Positions 42,267 through 52,385 of a stretch of DNA of 64,000 bases are shown here, in pieces. The first letter of the stretch is position 1, and each line of letters opens with the position of its first letter. Made by a program: the position numbers and the translations under genes. This stretch comes from JADFOI01 sp965218935 (GTDB lineage Bacteria > Acidobacteriota > UBA6911 > RPQK01 > JADFOI01). The stretch lies in NCBI GenBank assembly GCA_965218935.1, contig CBDCMH010000011.1, forward strand, positions 1 to 64,000, in the 5' to 3' direction. The notes under the pieces are model-generated. The model made no database searches, was not told the DNA's origin, and saw nothing but the letters and a program-made list of their open reading frames with translations.

Positions 42267-43715
42267 TTAGCGTCCCGGCAGGTTTGCGATCTCCGCCGCC
42301 TCCCCGGTCGGCTCCAGGATGTGCATCCCGTTGCCGTTCTTGTCGAAGATGTAAACGAATCCGCGCTCATCCACCTCCACGTTGTTGGTCGAGATCACCC
42401 TCTTACCATCCACTTCGATGGTGTTCTCCGTGACTGCCGGGATGTAGTAGGCGACCTCCACAGGATGGAACGGATCCCGAACGTCGACTCCCCGCACCCC
42501 TGCGTTGAAGTAGGAGACCCACACGATGCGGTTGTCGTAGACGTCCGTGAAGTTCCACTGCGTAGCGTGGGCGCCGAAGCGGCCGCCCCGCTGGCAGTAG
42601 TCCCCTTCCGATTCCCGCACCTGGAAATTGGACACGGGGTATGGATGCTCCGGATCGGTGATGTCCACAAAGATAACCATGTCCTGCATCGGCTGATCAC
42701 ACCCGTAGGCGGTTGATTCGGAAACGGAGACAACGAAATCGCGCGGGGTTCCCTGCTTCCAGACCTGGTACTGCGGCAGTTCGACTCCCAGCATCGGGAA
42801 TGCCGTGTGCACACCCCAGAACGACGGGGAGTCCAACCGCCCGATCTCCGGGTAAAGCAGCTGCTCGTCGGTTGGATTGAGCGGGTCGTACGGGTCGCTC
42901 GGATCCCCCTTCAGCAGCTTGTCGTTGTCCAGGATCTGCAGGATCCCGTTGGTACTGGTGCCGTAGGACATATACACCTTACCGTCCAGATAGAGCGCTT
43001 CATGCAACTCCGTCATACGACGCCCTGCCGGGTCCTGGCCCGGTTGGCTCCCCGGCACCCCGAAGTGGCGGATGAACTTGGGGTTGGCCGGATCACTCAG
43101 GTCGAAAAGCGACATGCCCCGGCCGTTCCATCCCTTCGGTTGGGACGGCAGGTAGGCGATGCCGGTCGAGCATTCCCACCAGGCTTTGTGGAGAGAGACG
43201 AGACCGCCCTGCACCGTCCCCACGAGCTCCGGGGCGCTGGGGGCCGTGACCCACATCTCGTGCCGATAGTCGTCCTCTGCCGTCGTTCTTCGCAGCAGGT
43301 ATTGGTTGCCCGGCTGACCATTGGGCAGATCGTCGCCGGCACAGACCTGGTGTCCCGAGGCGTACTGAGGGGCCGGAATGTGGTGGAGGTACTTGGGATT
43401 TCTGGGGTCCGTGACATCCACAATGCTCGTACCACTGGTCTCCACGTTTCCAGTCAGCGAATTCAGGCGCTCGGTCTGTGGGTGGTGCCCGATGTAGACA
43501 ACAAACCGGCCGTTCTCCTTGTGAACTTCCCCTTTGTACACGGCACGTCCCTGCAGATCATCATGGCCAACCAAGCGCATGTTCTTGCTCTCGGCTGCCC
43601 GGCCCGGCGGGTTTATAGTTTGTGCCTCCAGCAGGCCCGCCATAGGGCCAAACCCCAACAGCATGGCAAGAACCCCCAACATAGCGACCTTGGACCCTAC
43701 ACGGATGACACTCAT
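42267..43715 (-). CDS. secreted LVIVD-repeat beta-propeller protein
   Basis: About 482 residues from the ATG at 43715 (MSVIRVGSKVAMLGVL), preceded by GAGAGGAAG; the signal peptide ends near LLEAQ. LVIVD-type repeats: TSIVDVTDPRNPKYLHHI, MSLFDLSDPANPKFIRHFG, MVIFVDITDPEHPYPVSNF and RGVDVRDPFHPVEVAYYIP. These form a propeller on the outside of the cell. Family members are found in acidobacterial and planctomycete secretomes; substrate unknown. Confidence 0.85.
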   Translation of the reverse strand: MSVIRVGSKVAMLGVLAMLLGFGPMAGLLEAQTINPPGRAAESKNMRLVGHDDLQGRAVYKGEVHKENGRFVVYIGHHPQTERLNSLTGNVETSGTSIVDVTDPRNPKYLHHIPAPQYASGHQVCAGDDLPNGQPGNQYLLRRTTAEDDYRHEMWVTAPSAPELVGTVQGGLVSLHKAWWECSTGIAYLPSQPKGWNGRGMSLFDLSDPANPKFIRHFGVPGSQPGQDPAGRRMTELHEALYLDGKVYMSYGTSTNGILQILDNDKLLKGDPSDPYDPLNPTDEQLLYPEIGRLDSPSFWGVHTAFPMLGVELPQYQVWKQGTPRDFVVSVSESTAYGCDQPMQDMVIFVDITDPEHPYPVSNFQVRESEGDYCQRGGRFGAHATQWNFTDVYDNRIVWVSYFNAGVRGVDVRDPFHPVEVAYYIPAVTENTIEVDGKRVISTNNVEVDERGFVYIFDKNGNGMHILEPTGEAAEIANLPGR

Positions 43716-43832
43716 GACTTCCTCTCTTCCCACAGCCCTGCGATCATGCTGAAGTCCTTCCATCATAGTTAGTCTCCTCAATTTCTGGGATCGGACCAAG
43801 CCTCCCTTGCCACGACACCCATTTAGAATCGG

Positions 43833-43906
43833 AGGCGCCGGGCGGATTCGAACTGCCGAATAAGGGTTTTGCAGAACTCTCTCTTAGACCACTTGGGTAC
43901 ACCGCC
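43833..43906 (-). tRNA. degenerate tRNA-Cys(GCA)-like gene
   Basis: Read on the minus strand, GGCGGTGTACCCAAGTGGTC begins a tRNA; CTGCAAA gives anticodon GCA; GTTCGAATCC forms the T loop; GGCGCCT closes the acceptor. The length, 74 nt, is normal. There is at least one mismatched pair in each of the acceptor, D, anticodon and T stems, and the 3' end reads TCCG instead of a genomic CCA. It is either a pseudogene or a divergent extra copy. Confidence 0.6.
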
Positions 43907-44020
43907 TTGAAAAATTTACTGCATTATAGCGAAAGCAAGAAAGGTATCGCAAACACAGCTGAGCACGAATTCGCTCCCTCGGCTTCTTCGTCCAGGTCAA
44001 GCCCGGGCTGACCTCTATCA

Positions 44021-46213
44021 TTAAAAGCTGAAGACATAGGTCAGCTTTGCGATCAGCGCTCGTTCGGCGACTTCGCCCGTAGACAACCTTCTCTCGTTGT
44101 AAACCAGAAAAAAATCGCTCAGGGGCTTGTGAATGAAGTTGAACCGAAGATTACTGCTGATCTCCCGCCGGTCGCTATTGTACTGGATTAGAGCATTAAC
44201 AAACATACTGGGATTAAACGAATAGTTCAGGCGAGCAGCCACCAGGTCTGTGTCAAACTTCCCCGAAGGCAGGTTGACCTCGTCACGGTTCCAAGATAAC
44301 TCTGCCTGGAACTGAGGCTGTTGTATCCGCCCCGCGACAAGAAAAGAGTCTTTGTCCCCATCGAAGAAATCCCCCGTCCCTGCGCTGAAATCACCACTGA
44401 ACATACGGCTCTTATCAGTGGACAGGCTGAATACAAACTCGTTGAACGCATAGTCTCCTACGGGAATAGTCTGATTGTCTCGGATGGGAAACGGTTCGGT
44501 CAGACGTTCAAAGTTAGATTTGCCAGCAAACCAGATGAGGGCCCCACTTTGAAACTTGACAGTAAAACGGCCCTCCATGGTCCGTGTCGCCAGCACGTTA
44601 TCCTGGTCTGTGATGTAGTCGAAATTGATCGAGGGTTCGAACTCACGAATGGGGGGAATCCGTTCCCCGGGCCTCGGTCGAAAGCGAAACGTCCCAGAAC
44701 TTTTTCTTATTCCCTTACGGGGTACAAATCCCACTTCAGCGTTAAAGTTCTCTTCGATCGAAAGGTAGTTAGCCTGCAGACTCAGTAGTGGGTCTGCCCA
44801 GGAGATGCTAAAGCGACCAGCCATATCTTCCTCGAACACTTCCGTGGTACTGGTCTTGAGTAAGAAGGAAGAGATGTGCAGAAATCTGGAAAACTTGAAA
44901 TTGGCGTCCGCTCCAAAGGTGCGGTTAAAATCTCCCCCCATCTCCTGCTTGTTGACAAAAATGCCACCAATGTCCGATTGACCCAACAGATCTCGCCGCA
45001 CCCGTACCACCGAAAAATTGGTCGAGGGAATTTCCTCGAAGTCATCTGCCTGCAGGGACAGCAGACCTAAAGTGTACTTGCTGACTTTTCCTGTCAGACG
45101 GGCTCCCCCCCACAGGGAGACCAGTTTGCCATCTGAAATTCCAATGCGTCGACTAAAGAAAGGAATCAAGTCCCGAAAACCACCCAGGGTCCCGACGTTC
45201 CCTTGGCCAAACTGGAAGATCGTGGCTTTCTCCAGAAAAAAGTCCCGCTTCTCGGGGAAGAAAAGGCTGAATCGGGTGAGGTTGATTTGTTCGTCATCGG
45301 CCTCCACTTGGGAGAAATCTGTGTTTACGGTCAAATCCGCAGTCAATCGTGAGGTCAGCCCGTACTTCACGTCGAACCCGGCATCTGGCTCAAAATCCAC
45401 GTCGTCCCCCTTCCGCCGGATTACGGGCGCCAGAATATAGGGCTTCACATACAGGTTGCGGCCAGACCGGATCCCACTGAGACCCGTCAGCCTTCCCGCA
45501 TACGAGACAGTACTGACATTGTAGGAACGTGGGTGCAGAGACCATTGGACAATTTCATTCTTACGCCGGATGCGCCTCTGAAGATTTACACCCCAGACCT
45601 GATGATCGTCATTTCCAAAACGCAGGCTCTTAAAGGGAATCGCCATTTCTGCCTGCCAACCGTCTTGAGTGATCTTGGTCTTGACATTCCAGATCGTGTC
45701 CCAATTGCGATTGCGTATTTTCCCATCATCACTCATTTCCTGGTCGGATTTAGCTCCCTTGGCGTTAGTATTAAAAAGAACGCCGTTGCGATTGTCGTCG
45801 AAAGTGTCCAGAACAATTAAGAAAGAGTCGTTCTCGAAGGGACCAAAGTCCCTGCGCATGTCGGTGACGGTGATCCCCTTCTCCCCTTCCGAATCAAAGC
45901 AGTACACACCTAAATAGAGATTTTGAGCATCGTAGAGAATGCGAACCTCGGTCAGTTCGCTCGCTGGTTCCCCGGTCTGTGGTTCATGTTGAAGAAAGTC
46001 CGTGACCGGTTCTGCCAGATTCCACTCCGATTCGTCGAGTTCTCCATCAATGACAATCGCGCGTTCAATTCTCCGCGCCCGGATCTCTTTCTCCACCCTA
46101 CTCTGGGAAGGACCAAGCTGTAACCCGTTACCAGAGGTCGCGGATGTGGCGAAAAGAATCAGGCCCAAAAGCAGATGCCGCTTAATCATGCTGAAGGGAA
46201 ATGATGTGCCCAC
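44021..46213 (-). CDS. DUF5916 outer-membrane protein with N-terminal CBM9-like domain
   Basis: 730 residues. A signal peptide (MIKRHLLLGLILFATSAT) is followed by a CBM9-like sandwich: IERAIVIDGELDESEWNLAEP, VRILYDAQNLYLGVYCFD, DGWQAEMAIPFKSLRFG. The rest is the DUF5916 region, with LTVNTDFSQVEADDEQINLTRFSLFFPEKRDFFLE and an outer-membrane barrel ending in LTYVFSF (C-terminal Phe). Seen in many Bacteroidota and Acidobacteriota; probably a glycan- or metabolite-binding membrane protein. The start at 46213 may be a few codons too long. Confidence 0.9.
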   Translation of the reverse strand: MGTSFPFSMIKRHLLLGLILFATSATSGNGLQLGPSQSRVEKEIRARRIERAIVIDGELDESEWNLAEPVTDFLQHEPQTGEPASELTEVRILYDAQNLYLGVYCFDSEGEKGITVTDMRRDFGPFENDSFLIVLDTFDDNRNGVLFNTNAKGAKSDQEMSDDGKIRNRNWDTIWNVKTKITQDGWQAEMAIPFKSLRFGNDDHQVWGVNLQRRIRRKNEIVQWSLHPRSYNVSTVSYAGRLTGLSGIRSGRNLYVKPYILAPVIRRKGDDVDFEPDAGFDVKYGLTSRLTADLTVNTDFSQVEADDEQINLTRFSLFFPEKRDFFLEKATIFQFGQGNVGTLGGFRDLIPFFSRRIGISDGKLVSLWGGARLTGKVSKYTLGLLSLQADDFEEIPSTNFSVVRVRRDLLGQSDIGGIFVNKQEMGGDFNRTFGADANFKFSRFLHISSFLLKTSTTEVFEEDMAGRFSISWADPLLSLQANYLSIEENFNAEVGFVPRKGIRKSSGTFRFRPRPGERIPPIREFEPSINFDYITDQDNVLATRTMEGRFTVKFQSGALIWFAGKSNFERLTEPFPIRDNQTIPVGDYAFNEFVFSLSTDKSRMFSGDFSAGTGDFFDGDKDSFLVAGRIQQPQFQAELSWNRDEVNLPSGKFDTDLVAARLNYSFNPSMFVNALIQYNSDRREISSNLRFNFIHKPLSDFFLVYNERRLSTGEVAERALIAKLTYVFSF

Positions 46214-46402
46214 TCCATCTCAGGGCCAATTACAAGGTTGCTTCACAAGTTGTCTATAAGACCATGTTTTGCAGAAGGTTACATGAGACCAAAACCTATT
46301 CTAGACAACCCTGCAGATCGCCTCGTCAGTCCCGGCGAACGTACTGCAATCGAGTCCTCTCGCCTCAACCTGAAGGGCTTTTCGGGGGTTTGAAACGGGA
46401 GA

Positions 46403-46437
46403 GACCTCCAGCCGCCCTGGCCGGGTGGCTGGAGGTC
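46403..46437 (-). terminator. GC-rich hairpin, probable terminator
   Basis: GACCTCCAGCC(G)CCC pairs with GGG(T)GGCTGGAGGTC across a short loop, giving a stem of about 14 pairs. It lies 49 bp beyond the stop of the first CocE-like gene. No strong T run follows, so confidence is moderate. Confidence 0.55.
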
Positions 46438-46485
46438 GGAAGCAGTGGGCGACATCGTCCCACAGATCGTTTACAGCTACTCGAC

Positions 46486-48282
46486 CTAATTGGTAGCCAG
46501 GCTCCCAGCGCCCCTGGGGATGATGGGAAGCACGACGTGAGAGGGATGGGCTGCATCATGATAAAGGGTGTTCTGAGCCGGCCGCGTGCGTGTTCCTTTC
46601 CCGAAATCAAGTCCGGTTCCCGTGTTGGGTACCCACTTCGGAAAACTGCTGGAGGCGATACTCACCCGGATGGCATGCCCCTTCTTGAAGACCTGGCTGA
46701 AGGGTGCCATCTTAATCGGAATCTCGTAAGTCTCTCCCGGTTCCAGTAAGACAGGTTTGTCAAAAGATTCCCGGTACTTGGCGCGGATGATATTGCTGCG
46801 GACGATCCTGGCAGCTCCGTCCGGATGCACATCGGAGATCACGGCTGTGAAATCGGTGTCCACGGCCGTCGAGGAGGCGTAAAGCACGAAAGTGGGATTG
46901 CCCGTGACTTCAACATCCTCGGTCAGGGTCGGAGTCGTATAAGTCAGGCTCAGCTTATCGACCTCTCGCTGATCTTCAGGTCCTCCCCCGCTCCATCGGG
47001 TATCATCGCCACCGACGGTCGGCAGAGGACTGTGCGGATCATGTCTGTAGCTGGCCGGGCGTCCATTGGCAGGAAGGGCTTGAGTGCTCAAGAGTCCGTC
47101 GTTGAGAGAATAGGTCGGCTCGCCTGTGTTGGAGTTATGAAAGTAGTACTTGGTGTACTGGGTACGGGCCAGCGGCCACTCGTTTTCAAGCCGCCATTTG
47201 TTGTCCCCCATGACGAAGATTCGCACGGGAGGCTCATCCATGACCCCGTTATCGATTCCCTTCAGCCAATAATCGAACCACCGCAGTCGGACCGCATCGA
47301 TATCCACTTCCGCTTCGGGACCGAAATCCCAGTCGCCGACCATCCTGGGCCCTCGATCCATGTGGGTCCAGGGACCCATAAACAATTTCTGGGAGCGGCG
47401 GGTCTTTTCGGTTCGACCGTGCTTGGCGACCCCTTCAAAACTACGGGGAATTCCCATGACATAGCGGTCGTACCATGCACCATGATGCAGGATCGGGACA
47501 TCTATTTCATCATAATGACGATAGACAGCGGTCCTCCACCAGTAGGGACCATCGGCGGGATGATCGAGCCACTCCATGAAGGGCTTAGCGAAGAAGTTGA
47601 GCAGACTCGGCGCTTCCTCACGCTTGGAGAGAGACAACCACTCATCGTACTTCTCTCGACTGTTCAAGTCACGGACCATGGCCACGTTTGACACTTCCCA
47701 GTAGGGCGCCTGTCCCATCAAGGCGCCTCCCGAATAACGCATTTCGCCATAGTAATCGGCTGGAGCCATGCCCGGCATCATCGCTTTTAGATGAGGAGGC
47801 CGCGTGGGAGCGGTCAAATACTGGACGTGACCCAGGTAGGAAATTCCCATCGTTCCCACGTTCCCAGTGCACCAGGGCTGCGTTCCGACCCACTCAATGG
47901 CGTCGTATCCGTCCTTGTGCTCGTCGTACCCGTCATTGAGGTAGTTATAGAAGACCCCATTTGACTTAAAACGGCCCCTCACGTCCTGGACCACCACCGC
48001 ATAGCCGCGCGAAGCGTAGTACTCACCGTAGCGCGAATTGCCGTCCTTATTGTAGGGAGTTCTCATCACCAGGGCAGGCACCGGTTCGTCAGTTTCCGGG
48101 AAATAGACGTCAGTCGCCAGCGTGGTGCCGTCCCTCATGGGGACCATGATGTCCTTTTCAAGGCGAAATTGATAGACCGGCTGGGATCCCAATTCTTCCA
48201 CGGCAACTTTGGAAGGCGCTGCGGACACCATCAGAACGGCCAGCAGAAAGAAAAGACCTGCGAACAGATACTCTCGTCTCAT
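46486..48282 (-). CDS. CocE/NonD-family alpha/beta hydrolase, secreted
   Basis: 598 residues from the ATG at 48282 (MRREYLFAGLFFLLAVLMVS), a signal peptide. The alpha/beta hydrolase part contains MPMRDGTTLATDVYFP-like start, RGYAVVVQDVRGR, the nucleophile elbow GTMGISYLG (Ser), and PILHHGAWYDRYVMGIP. The C-terminal X-Pro dipeptidyl-peptidase-type jelly-roll domain has VDTDFTAVISDVHPDG. Family members cleave acyl or peptide-like esters and amides, including cocaine, glutaryl-cephalosporins and X-Pro peptides. First of three tandem relatives. Confidence 0.9.
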   Translation of the reverse strand: MRREYLFAGLFFLLAVLMVSAAPSKVAVEELGSQPVYQFRLEKDIMVPMRDGTTLATDVYFPETDEPVPALVMRTPYNKDGNSRYGEYYASRGYAVVVQDVRGRFKSNGVFYNYLNDGYDEHKDGYDAIEWVGTQPWCTGNVGTMGISYLGHVQYLTAPTRPPHLKAMMPGMAPADYYGEMRYSGGALMGQAPYWEVSNVAMVRDLNSREKYDEWLSLSKREEAPSLLNFFAKPFMEWLDHPADGPYWWRTAVYRHYDEIDVPILHHGAWYDRYVMGIPRSFEGVAKHGRTEKTRRSQKLFMGPWTHMDRGPRMVGDWDFGPEAEVDIDAVRLRWFDYWLKGIDNGVMDEPPVRIFVMGDNKWRLENEWPLARTQYTKYYFHNSNTGEPTYSLNDGLLSTQALPANGRPASYRHDPHSPLPTVGGDDTRWSGGGPEDQREVDKLSLTYTTPTLTEDVEVTGNPTFVLYASSTAVDTDFTAVISDVHPDGAARIVRSNIIRAKYRESFDKPVLLEPGETYEIPIKMAPFSQVFKKGHAIRVSIASSSFPKWVPNTGTGLDFGKGTRTRPAQNTLYHDAAHPSHVVLPIIPRGAGSLATN

Positions 48283-48415
48283 GGGTTTACCTCCTTTAAA
48301 GCGGATTTCCCTCCAGTTTATCCTTTCCCCGCACGATGTCAACAGGCAAATACAACTCAGGTTTCAGAGAGGTCCGCCGATCAGGCAGTCCGTGCTCAGA
48401 TCTGCAAACACCTCC

Positions 48416-50213
48416 TTAATTCGTCTGAACCGACGCCAGGGCTCTGGATCTGGGAATGATGGGAAGCACGACGTGAGAGGGATGTTCTGCATCGTGATAG
48501 ATGGTGTTTTGAGCCGACCTCGACTGTGTCCCTTTTCCAAAATCGAGCCCGGTTCCCGGGTTGGGAATCCACTTGGGAAAGTTACTCGACGCGATGCTCA
48601 CCCGGATGGCATGTCCCGTCTTGAAAAGGTTGCTGAAAGCTGCCATCTTAATTTCAACTCGGTAAATCTTACCGGGCTCCAGACGCTCGGGTTTATCAGA
48701 TGAATTACGGTATTTGGCCCGGAGGATGTTGTTGCGCAAAATGATGGAAGTTCCGTCCGGGTGTACGTCCGTGATCATGGCCGTGAAATCGGTATCGGCC
48801 GCAGTGGAGGAAACGTAAAGTACCACAGTGGGATGTCCCGTTACTTCAACATCCTCGGTCAAGGGTTCGGTGGTAAAGGTCAAGCTGCGTTGATCCACTT
48901 CTTGCTGATCGGCGGGTCCCCCCTGGCCGAAGTAGTTGTCGCCGCCAATGGTGGGCAAGGGGTCGTGCGGGTCATGTGTGTAGCTGGCAGGGGGTTGGCT
49001 GGCAGCTGGAGACTCAGGACTCAGAAGTCCGTCGTTGAGAGAATAGACCGGCTCACCCGAGGAGTTGTGGAAATTATAGGTGGTGTACCTGGTGCTGGCC
49101 AGGGGCCATTCCTTCTCAAACCGCCATTTGTTTTCTCCCATGACAAAAATGCTCACCGGAGGCTCGTCCATGATCCCGTTGTCAATACCCTTTAGCCAAT
49201 AATCAAACCAGCGCAGTCGCAGCGCATCGATATCCACTTCCGCCTCGGGGCCAAAATCCCAGTCGCCCACCTTTCTGGGTCCGCGGTCCATGTGCGTCCA
49301 GGGTCCCATAAACAGTTTCTGGGACCGGCGCGTCTTCTCGGTGCGACCGTGCTTGGAGACCCCTTCAAAATTGCGGGGAATTCCCATGGCATAACGGTCA
49401 TACCATCCTCCGTGGTGGAGAATGGGAACGTCCATCTCCTGATAGTGCCGATAGGGAGCAAATTGCCACCAGTAAGGACCATCAGCGGCATTTTGTATCC
49501 AGTCCATGAAGGGCTGCGCAAAAAGGCTGAGGAGATCGGGCCATTCCTCGCGCTTGCTGCGAGAAAGCCACCCTCGATACTTTTCCGGTGTACTCAGCGA
49601 AGGAACGATGGCCGCGTTACTGATTTCCCACTGCACGGTCTGTCCCTGAAGTGCACCTCCCGAATAGCGCATTTCGCCGTAGTAATCGGCCGGGCACAAG
49701 CCGGGCATCATGGCCTTTAAGTGAGGCGGACGGGTGGGAGCGGTCAAATACTGGACCAGACACATGTGAGAAATACCCATGGTCCCCACATTCCCGCTGC
49801 ACCAGGACTGCGTGCCGGCCCACTCAATGGTGTCGTAGCCGTCTTTGTTGTCATTGTAGCCGTCATTGAGGTAGTTATAAAATTGCCCCTCCGAAGCGTA
49901 CCTTCCTCTGATGTCCTGGATCACAACAACGTAGCCGCGCGGCGCGTAGTATTCGCCGTACCCTGAATACCTGTCTTTGTTGTAAGGAGTTCTCACCACC
50001 AGTGCCGGCACCGGTTCAATCCGTTTTCGGGAAATAGATATTCGCTGCCAGCCTGGTACCATCCCGCATGGGTATCATGACGTTCTCTTCCAGCCGATAC
50101 TCATAGATCGGTTGGGATTCCACAGCCGGTTCGGCAGCTTTGACAGGCGATTGGAGCATAATCAGAACTGCCAGCAGAAGGGAAACCTGTACCCCAAAAT
50201 ACCTCCGTCTCAT
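48416..50213 (-). pseudogene. CocE/NonD-family hydrolase, one-base insertion
   Basis: The N-terminal part (50016-50213) reads MRRRYFGVQVSLLLAVLIM with signal peptide, then VMIPMRDGTRLAANIYFPKTD and stops; the rest (from EPVPALVVRTPYNKD to the end, 48416 to about 50016) is in another frame. Comparison with the first copy shows one extra A at 50018-50019 (plus strand TTCAATCCG, expected TTCATCCG). Without it the gene would be near full length, about 598 residues, and retains a GISHM elbow. So a recent lesion or a sequencing error. About 70 percent alike to the first copy by eye in aligned stretches. Confidence 0.85.
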
Positions 50214-50335
50214 AGCCTAACCTCCCTGATTGGTTTACTCAGTAGCCGTCTTGCTTTGACTTTATGTCCCGCAAAATCAATGGTCTCTTGAAATCACGGG
50301 TTAACAGGATACACACGCCTCTTGTTGAAAAGATA

Positions 50336-52099
50336 TCATCTTTCAGTGAGTTGAGATTGCTCCCCGCCCCGAATCGGTATCTCGATCGAAGAGGGGTACC
50401 GACTATCATGATAGATGACGTTGCGAGCCGTCACTCCCTTGGTCTCCAGGTGCATGGGTTGAGCCGTTCCCGGATTGGGGAAAAAAGCTGGAAAGCTGCC
50501 TGAGGCGATCCCCAGACGGATCCGGTGCCCCGCTTTGAACAGGTTGGCGATGCTATCGAGGTTCAGAGTGATTTCGTAGATCTTATTGGGCTGGAGCAGC
50601 GATTCGGTTTCCACGCTCTGCAGAAAGCGCCCCCGAATGGCGTTTTGCCGCAAAATGGCCGAGTAGCCATTGGGAAAAACGTCTGTGAGGGTCAGCACGA
50701 AGTCCGTATCCACAGCCGAAGAGGAGGCAAAGAACCGTGCACGGACTTCCCCAACCACCTGCACGTCTTCCTCCAGGACGTCGGTGGTATAAGTAAGGAT
50801 TCGGGACTCAGCCGGTCGCTGATCCAGTGGACCAGGCTCCCAGATCCGGCCGAAGCCGCCGTGGCCGCCAATGGAGGGGACAGGATCGTAGGGATCGTGC
50901 AGGTATTCGTCGCTCGGCTCCGATCCAGGAGCTTCCCTTAGCAGGCGACCATCATTGAGGGAGCCGGTAGGCTCCCCTTCCCCGGATCGAAGATAGTAGC
51001 TCACGTACCGAGTGTCAGGCAGCGGCCAGCTGTCGCCTTCCAGCCAGCGCTCGGCTCCCATGAGATAGACCCGCACTGCCGGTTCCTCCATGATGCCCGT
51101 GTCAATACCCTTCAGCCAATAATCAAACCAGCGCAGATGGAGTTCACGCCGGTCGATTTTCGCCGCCGGACCGATTTTAAAGGTGTCCGTTTCCGGCAGT
51201 TCCCTGCCACCATGAAGCCAAGGCCCCATGACAATTTTTTGCGACTGGCGCGTCTGCTCGGAGAGACCGTGCTCTCTGATCCCATTGAAGTTCTGAAAAG
51301 TCCAGCGAACGTAGCGGTCGTACCAGCCACTTTCGTGATAGATGGGAACATCAAAGTCAGGATAGCGCGTTCCCGGGTCAATGTCCCTCCAGTAGTCATC
51401 ATAAGCGGTGTGGATGAACTGCTCGACTAGTTCCGGATGGAGAAAGCTGGCCAGTAGTGGAAGTTCAGTTCGTTTCCAATCCGCCAGCCAGGAGCTGTAG
51501 TCCTCTCGCGTCCTGAGAGGTCTGGGCATCTCATTGTTGTTGTGGTGCCAGGTGACCCCGTGTGGCATGTGAATTCCCCGCTCCACCCGGCCGCCTATGC
51601 GATGATGGGCGGCATAGCTGGCGAACATGGCCACTAAGTGGGGCGGGCGGGTAGGGGCGGTGGAGAGCTGCCACTGAGCATCGGAGGAGATGCCGAACGT
51701 GCCGACCTTGCCGTTGGACCAAGGCTGCTCGGCGGCCCATTCAATGGTATCGTACCCATCCGGGTGCTCGAGCCACCCCTCATTCCTGGCCTGGTGAAAG
51801 ATCCCCTCTGAGCCAAAGCGTCCCCGCTGGTTCACGATTAAAACGGCGTAGTCATTAGCCGTGTAGAACTGCGCCTCGCTGGCTCGTCCCTCCCGATTGT
51901 ACGGGGTCTTCACGACAAGCGTTGGGAAGGGCCCTGCTCCCTCAGGAAGATACAGGTCGGCCGCCAGATTCACCCCGTCCCGCATCTCCACTTGAACAGC
52001 CTGCTGGGCCATTTCGGATCCGCCACAGCTGCCGACCAGACCCATTCCGATTGCAGCCAGTGTTATTCCACCAACCTTCAGAAAGTTTCCCCGTCTCAT
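50336..52099 (-). CDS. CocE/NonD-family hydrolase, predicted lipoprotein
   Basis: 587 residues. The N-terminus MRRGNFLKVGGITLAAIGMGLVGSC has a Tat-like RRGNFLK run and a lipobox-like VGSC, so the protein is probably a lipid-anchored envelope enzyme. The hydrolase has DYAVLIVNQRGRFGSEG, the elbow GTFGISSDAQW (Ser), and HESGWYDRYVRW; the C-terminal jelly-roll has VDTDFVLTLTDVFPNG. More diverged than the other two tandem copies. Confidence 0.9.
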   Translation of the reverse strand: MRRGNFLKVGGITLAAIGMGLVGSCGGSEMAQQAVQVEMRDGVNLAADLYLPEGAGPFPTLVVKTPYNREGRASEAQFYTANDYAVLIVNQRGRFGSEGIFHQARNEGWLEHPDGYDTIEWAAEQPWSNGKVGTFGISSDAQWQLSTAPTRPPHLVAMFASYAAHHRIGGRVERGIHMPHGVTWHHNNNEMPRPLRTREDYSSWLADWKRTELPLLASFLHPELVEQFIHTAYDDYWRDIDPGTRYPDFDVPIYHESGWYDRYVRWTFQNFNGIREHGLSEQTRQSQKIVMGPWLHGGRELPETDTFKIGPAAKIDRRELHLRWFDYWLKGIDTGIMEEPAVRVYLMGAERWLEGDSWPLPDTRYVSYYLRSGEGEPTGSLNDGRLLREAPGSEPSDEYLHDPYDPVPSIGGHGGFGRIWEPGPLDQRPAESRILTYTTDVLEEDVQVVGEVRARFFASSSAVDTDFVLTLTDVFPNGYSAILRQNAIRGRFLQSVETESLLQPNKIYEITLNLDSIANLFKAGHRIRLGIASGSFPAFFPNPGTAQPMHLETKGVTARNVIYHDSRYPSSIEIPIRGGEQSQLTER

Positions 52100-52385
52100 G
52101 ATCGTACCCCCCTCCCCAATGCCTCTTGGGGTCGCCTTTGTAAGCCCTTGATCCGGATTATCCGGACTGTGCTGGAAGTCTTGCTCCCATGAGCCTGAAC
52201 TGACGTTCCAAAAACCTGCTCTTCTAAGTGTTTTAAGACCTTCAAAAAGTTTAGCTCTTCCGCCGCTGCCCGTGCTCTCTCAGTTGGACCGGGATAGAGT
52301 CAAGCTAGTTCCCCAATTGTATCCTGCCCCTCCGAATTGTCAACAGCACCCATGGCCTTTCCGCCACAGAACGGCTGCCACACTC

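Noticed and set aside
42807..43772. 321-residue plus-strand frame
   Set aside because: It lies opposite the LVIVD protein, whose repeats and signal peptide are clear; composition is arginine- and histidine-rich as expected of a GC-rich antisense frame.
49292..49720. Long plus-strand frames inside the CocE genes, also at 46825-47691
   Set aside because: They are antisense shadows of conserved hydrolase frames and carry no known motif.
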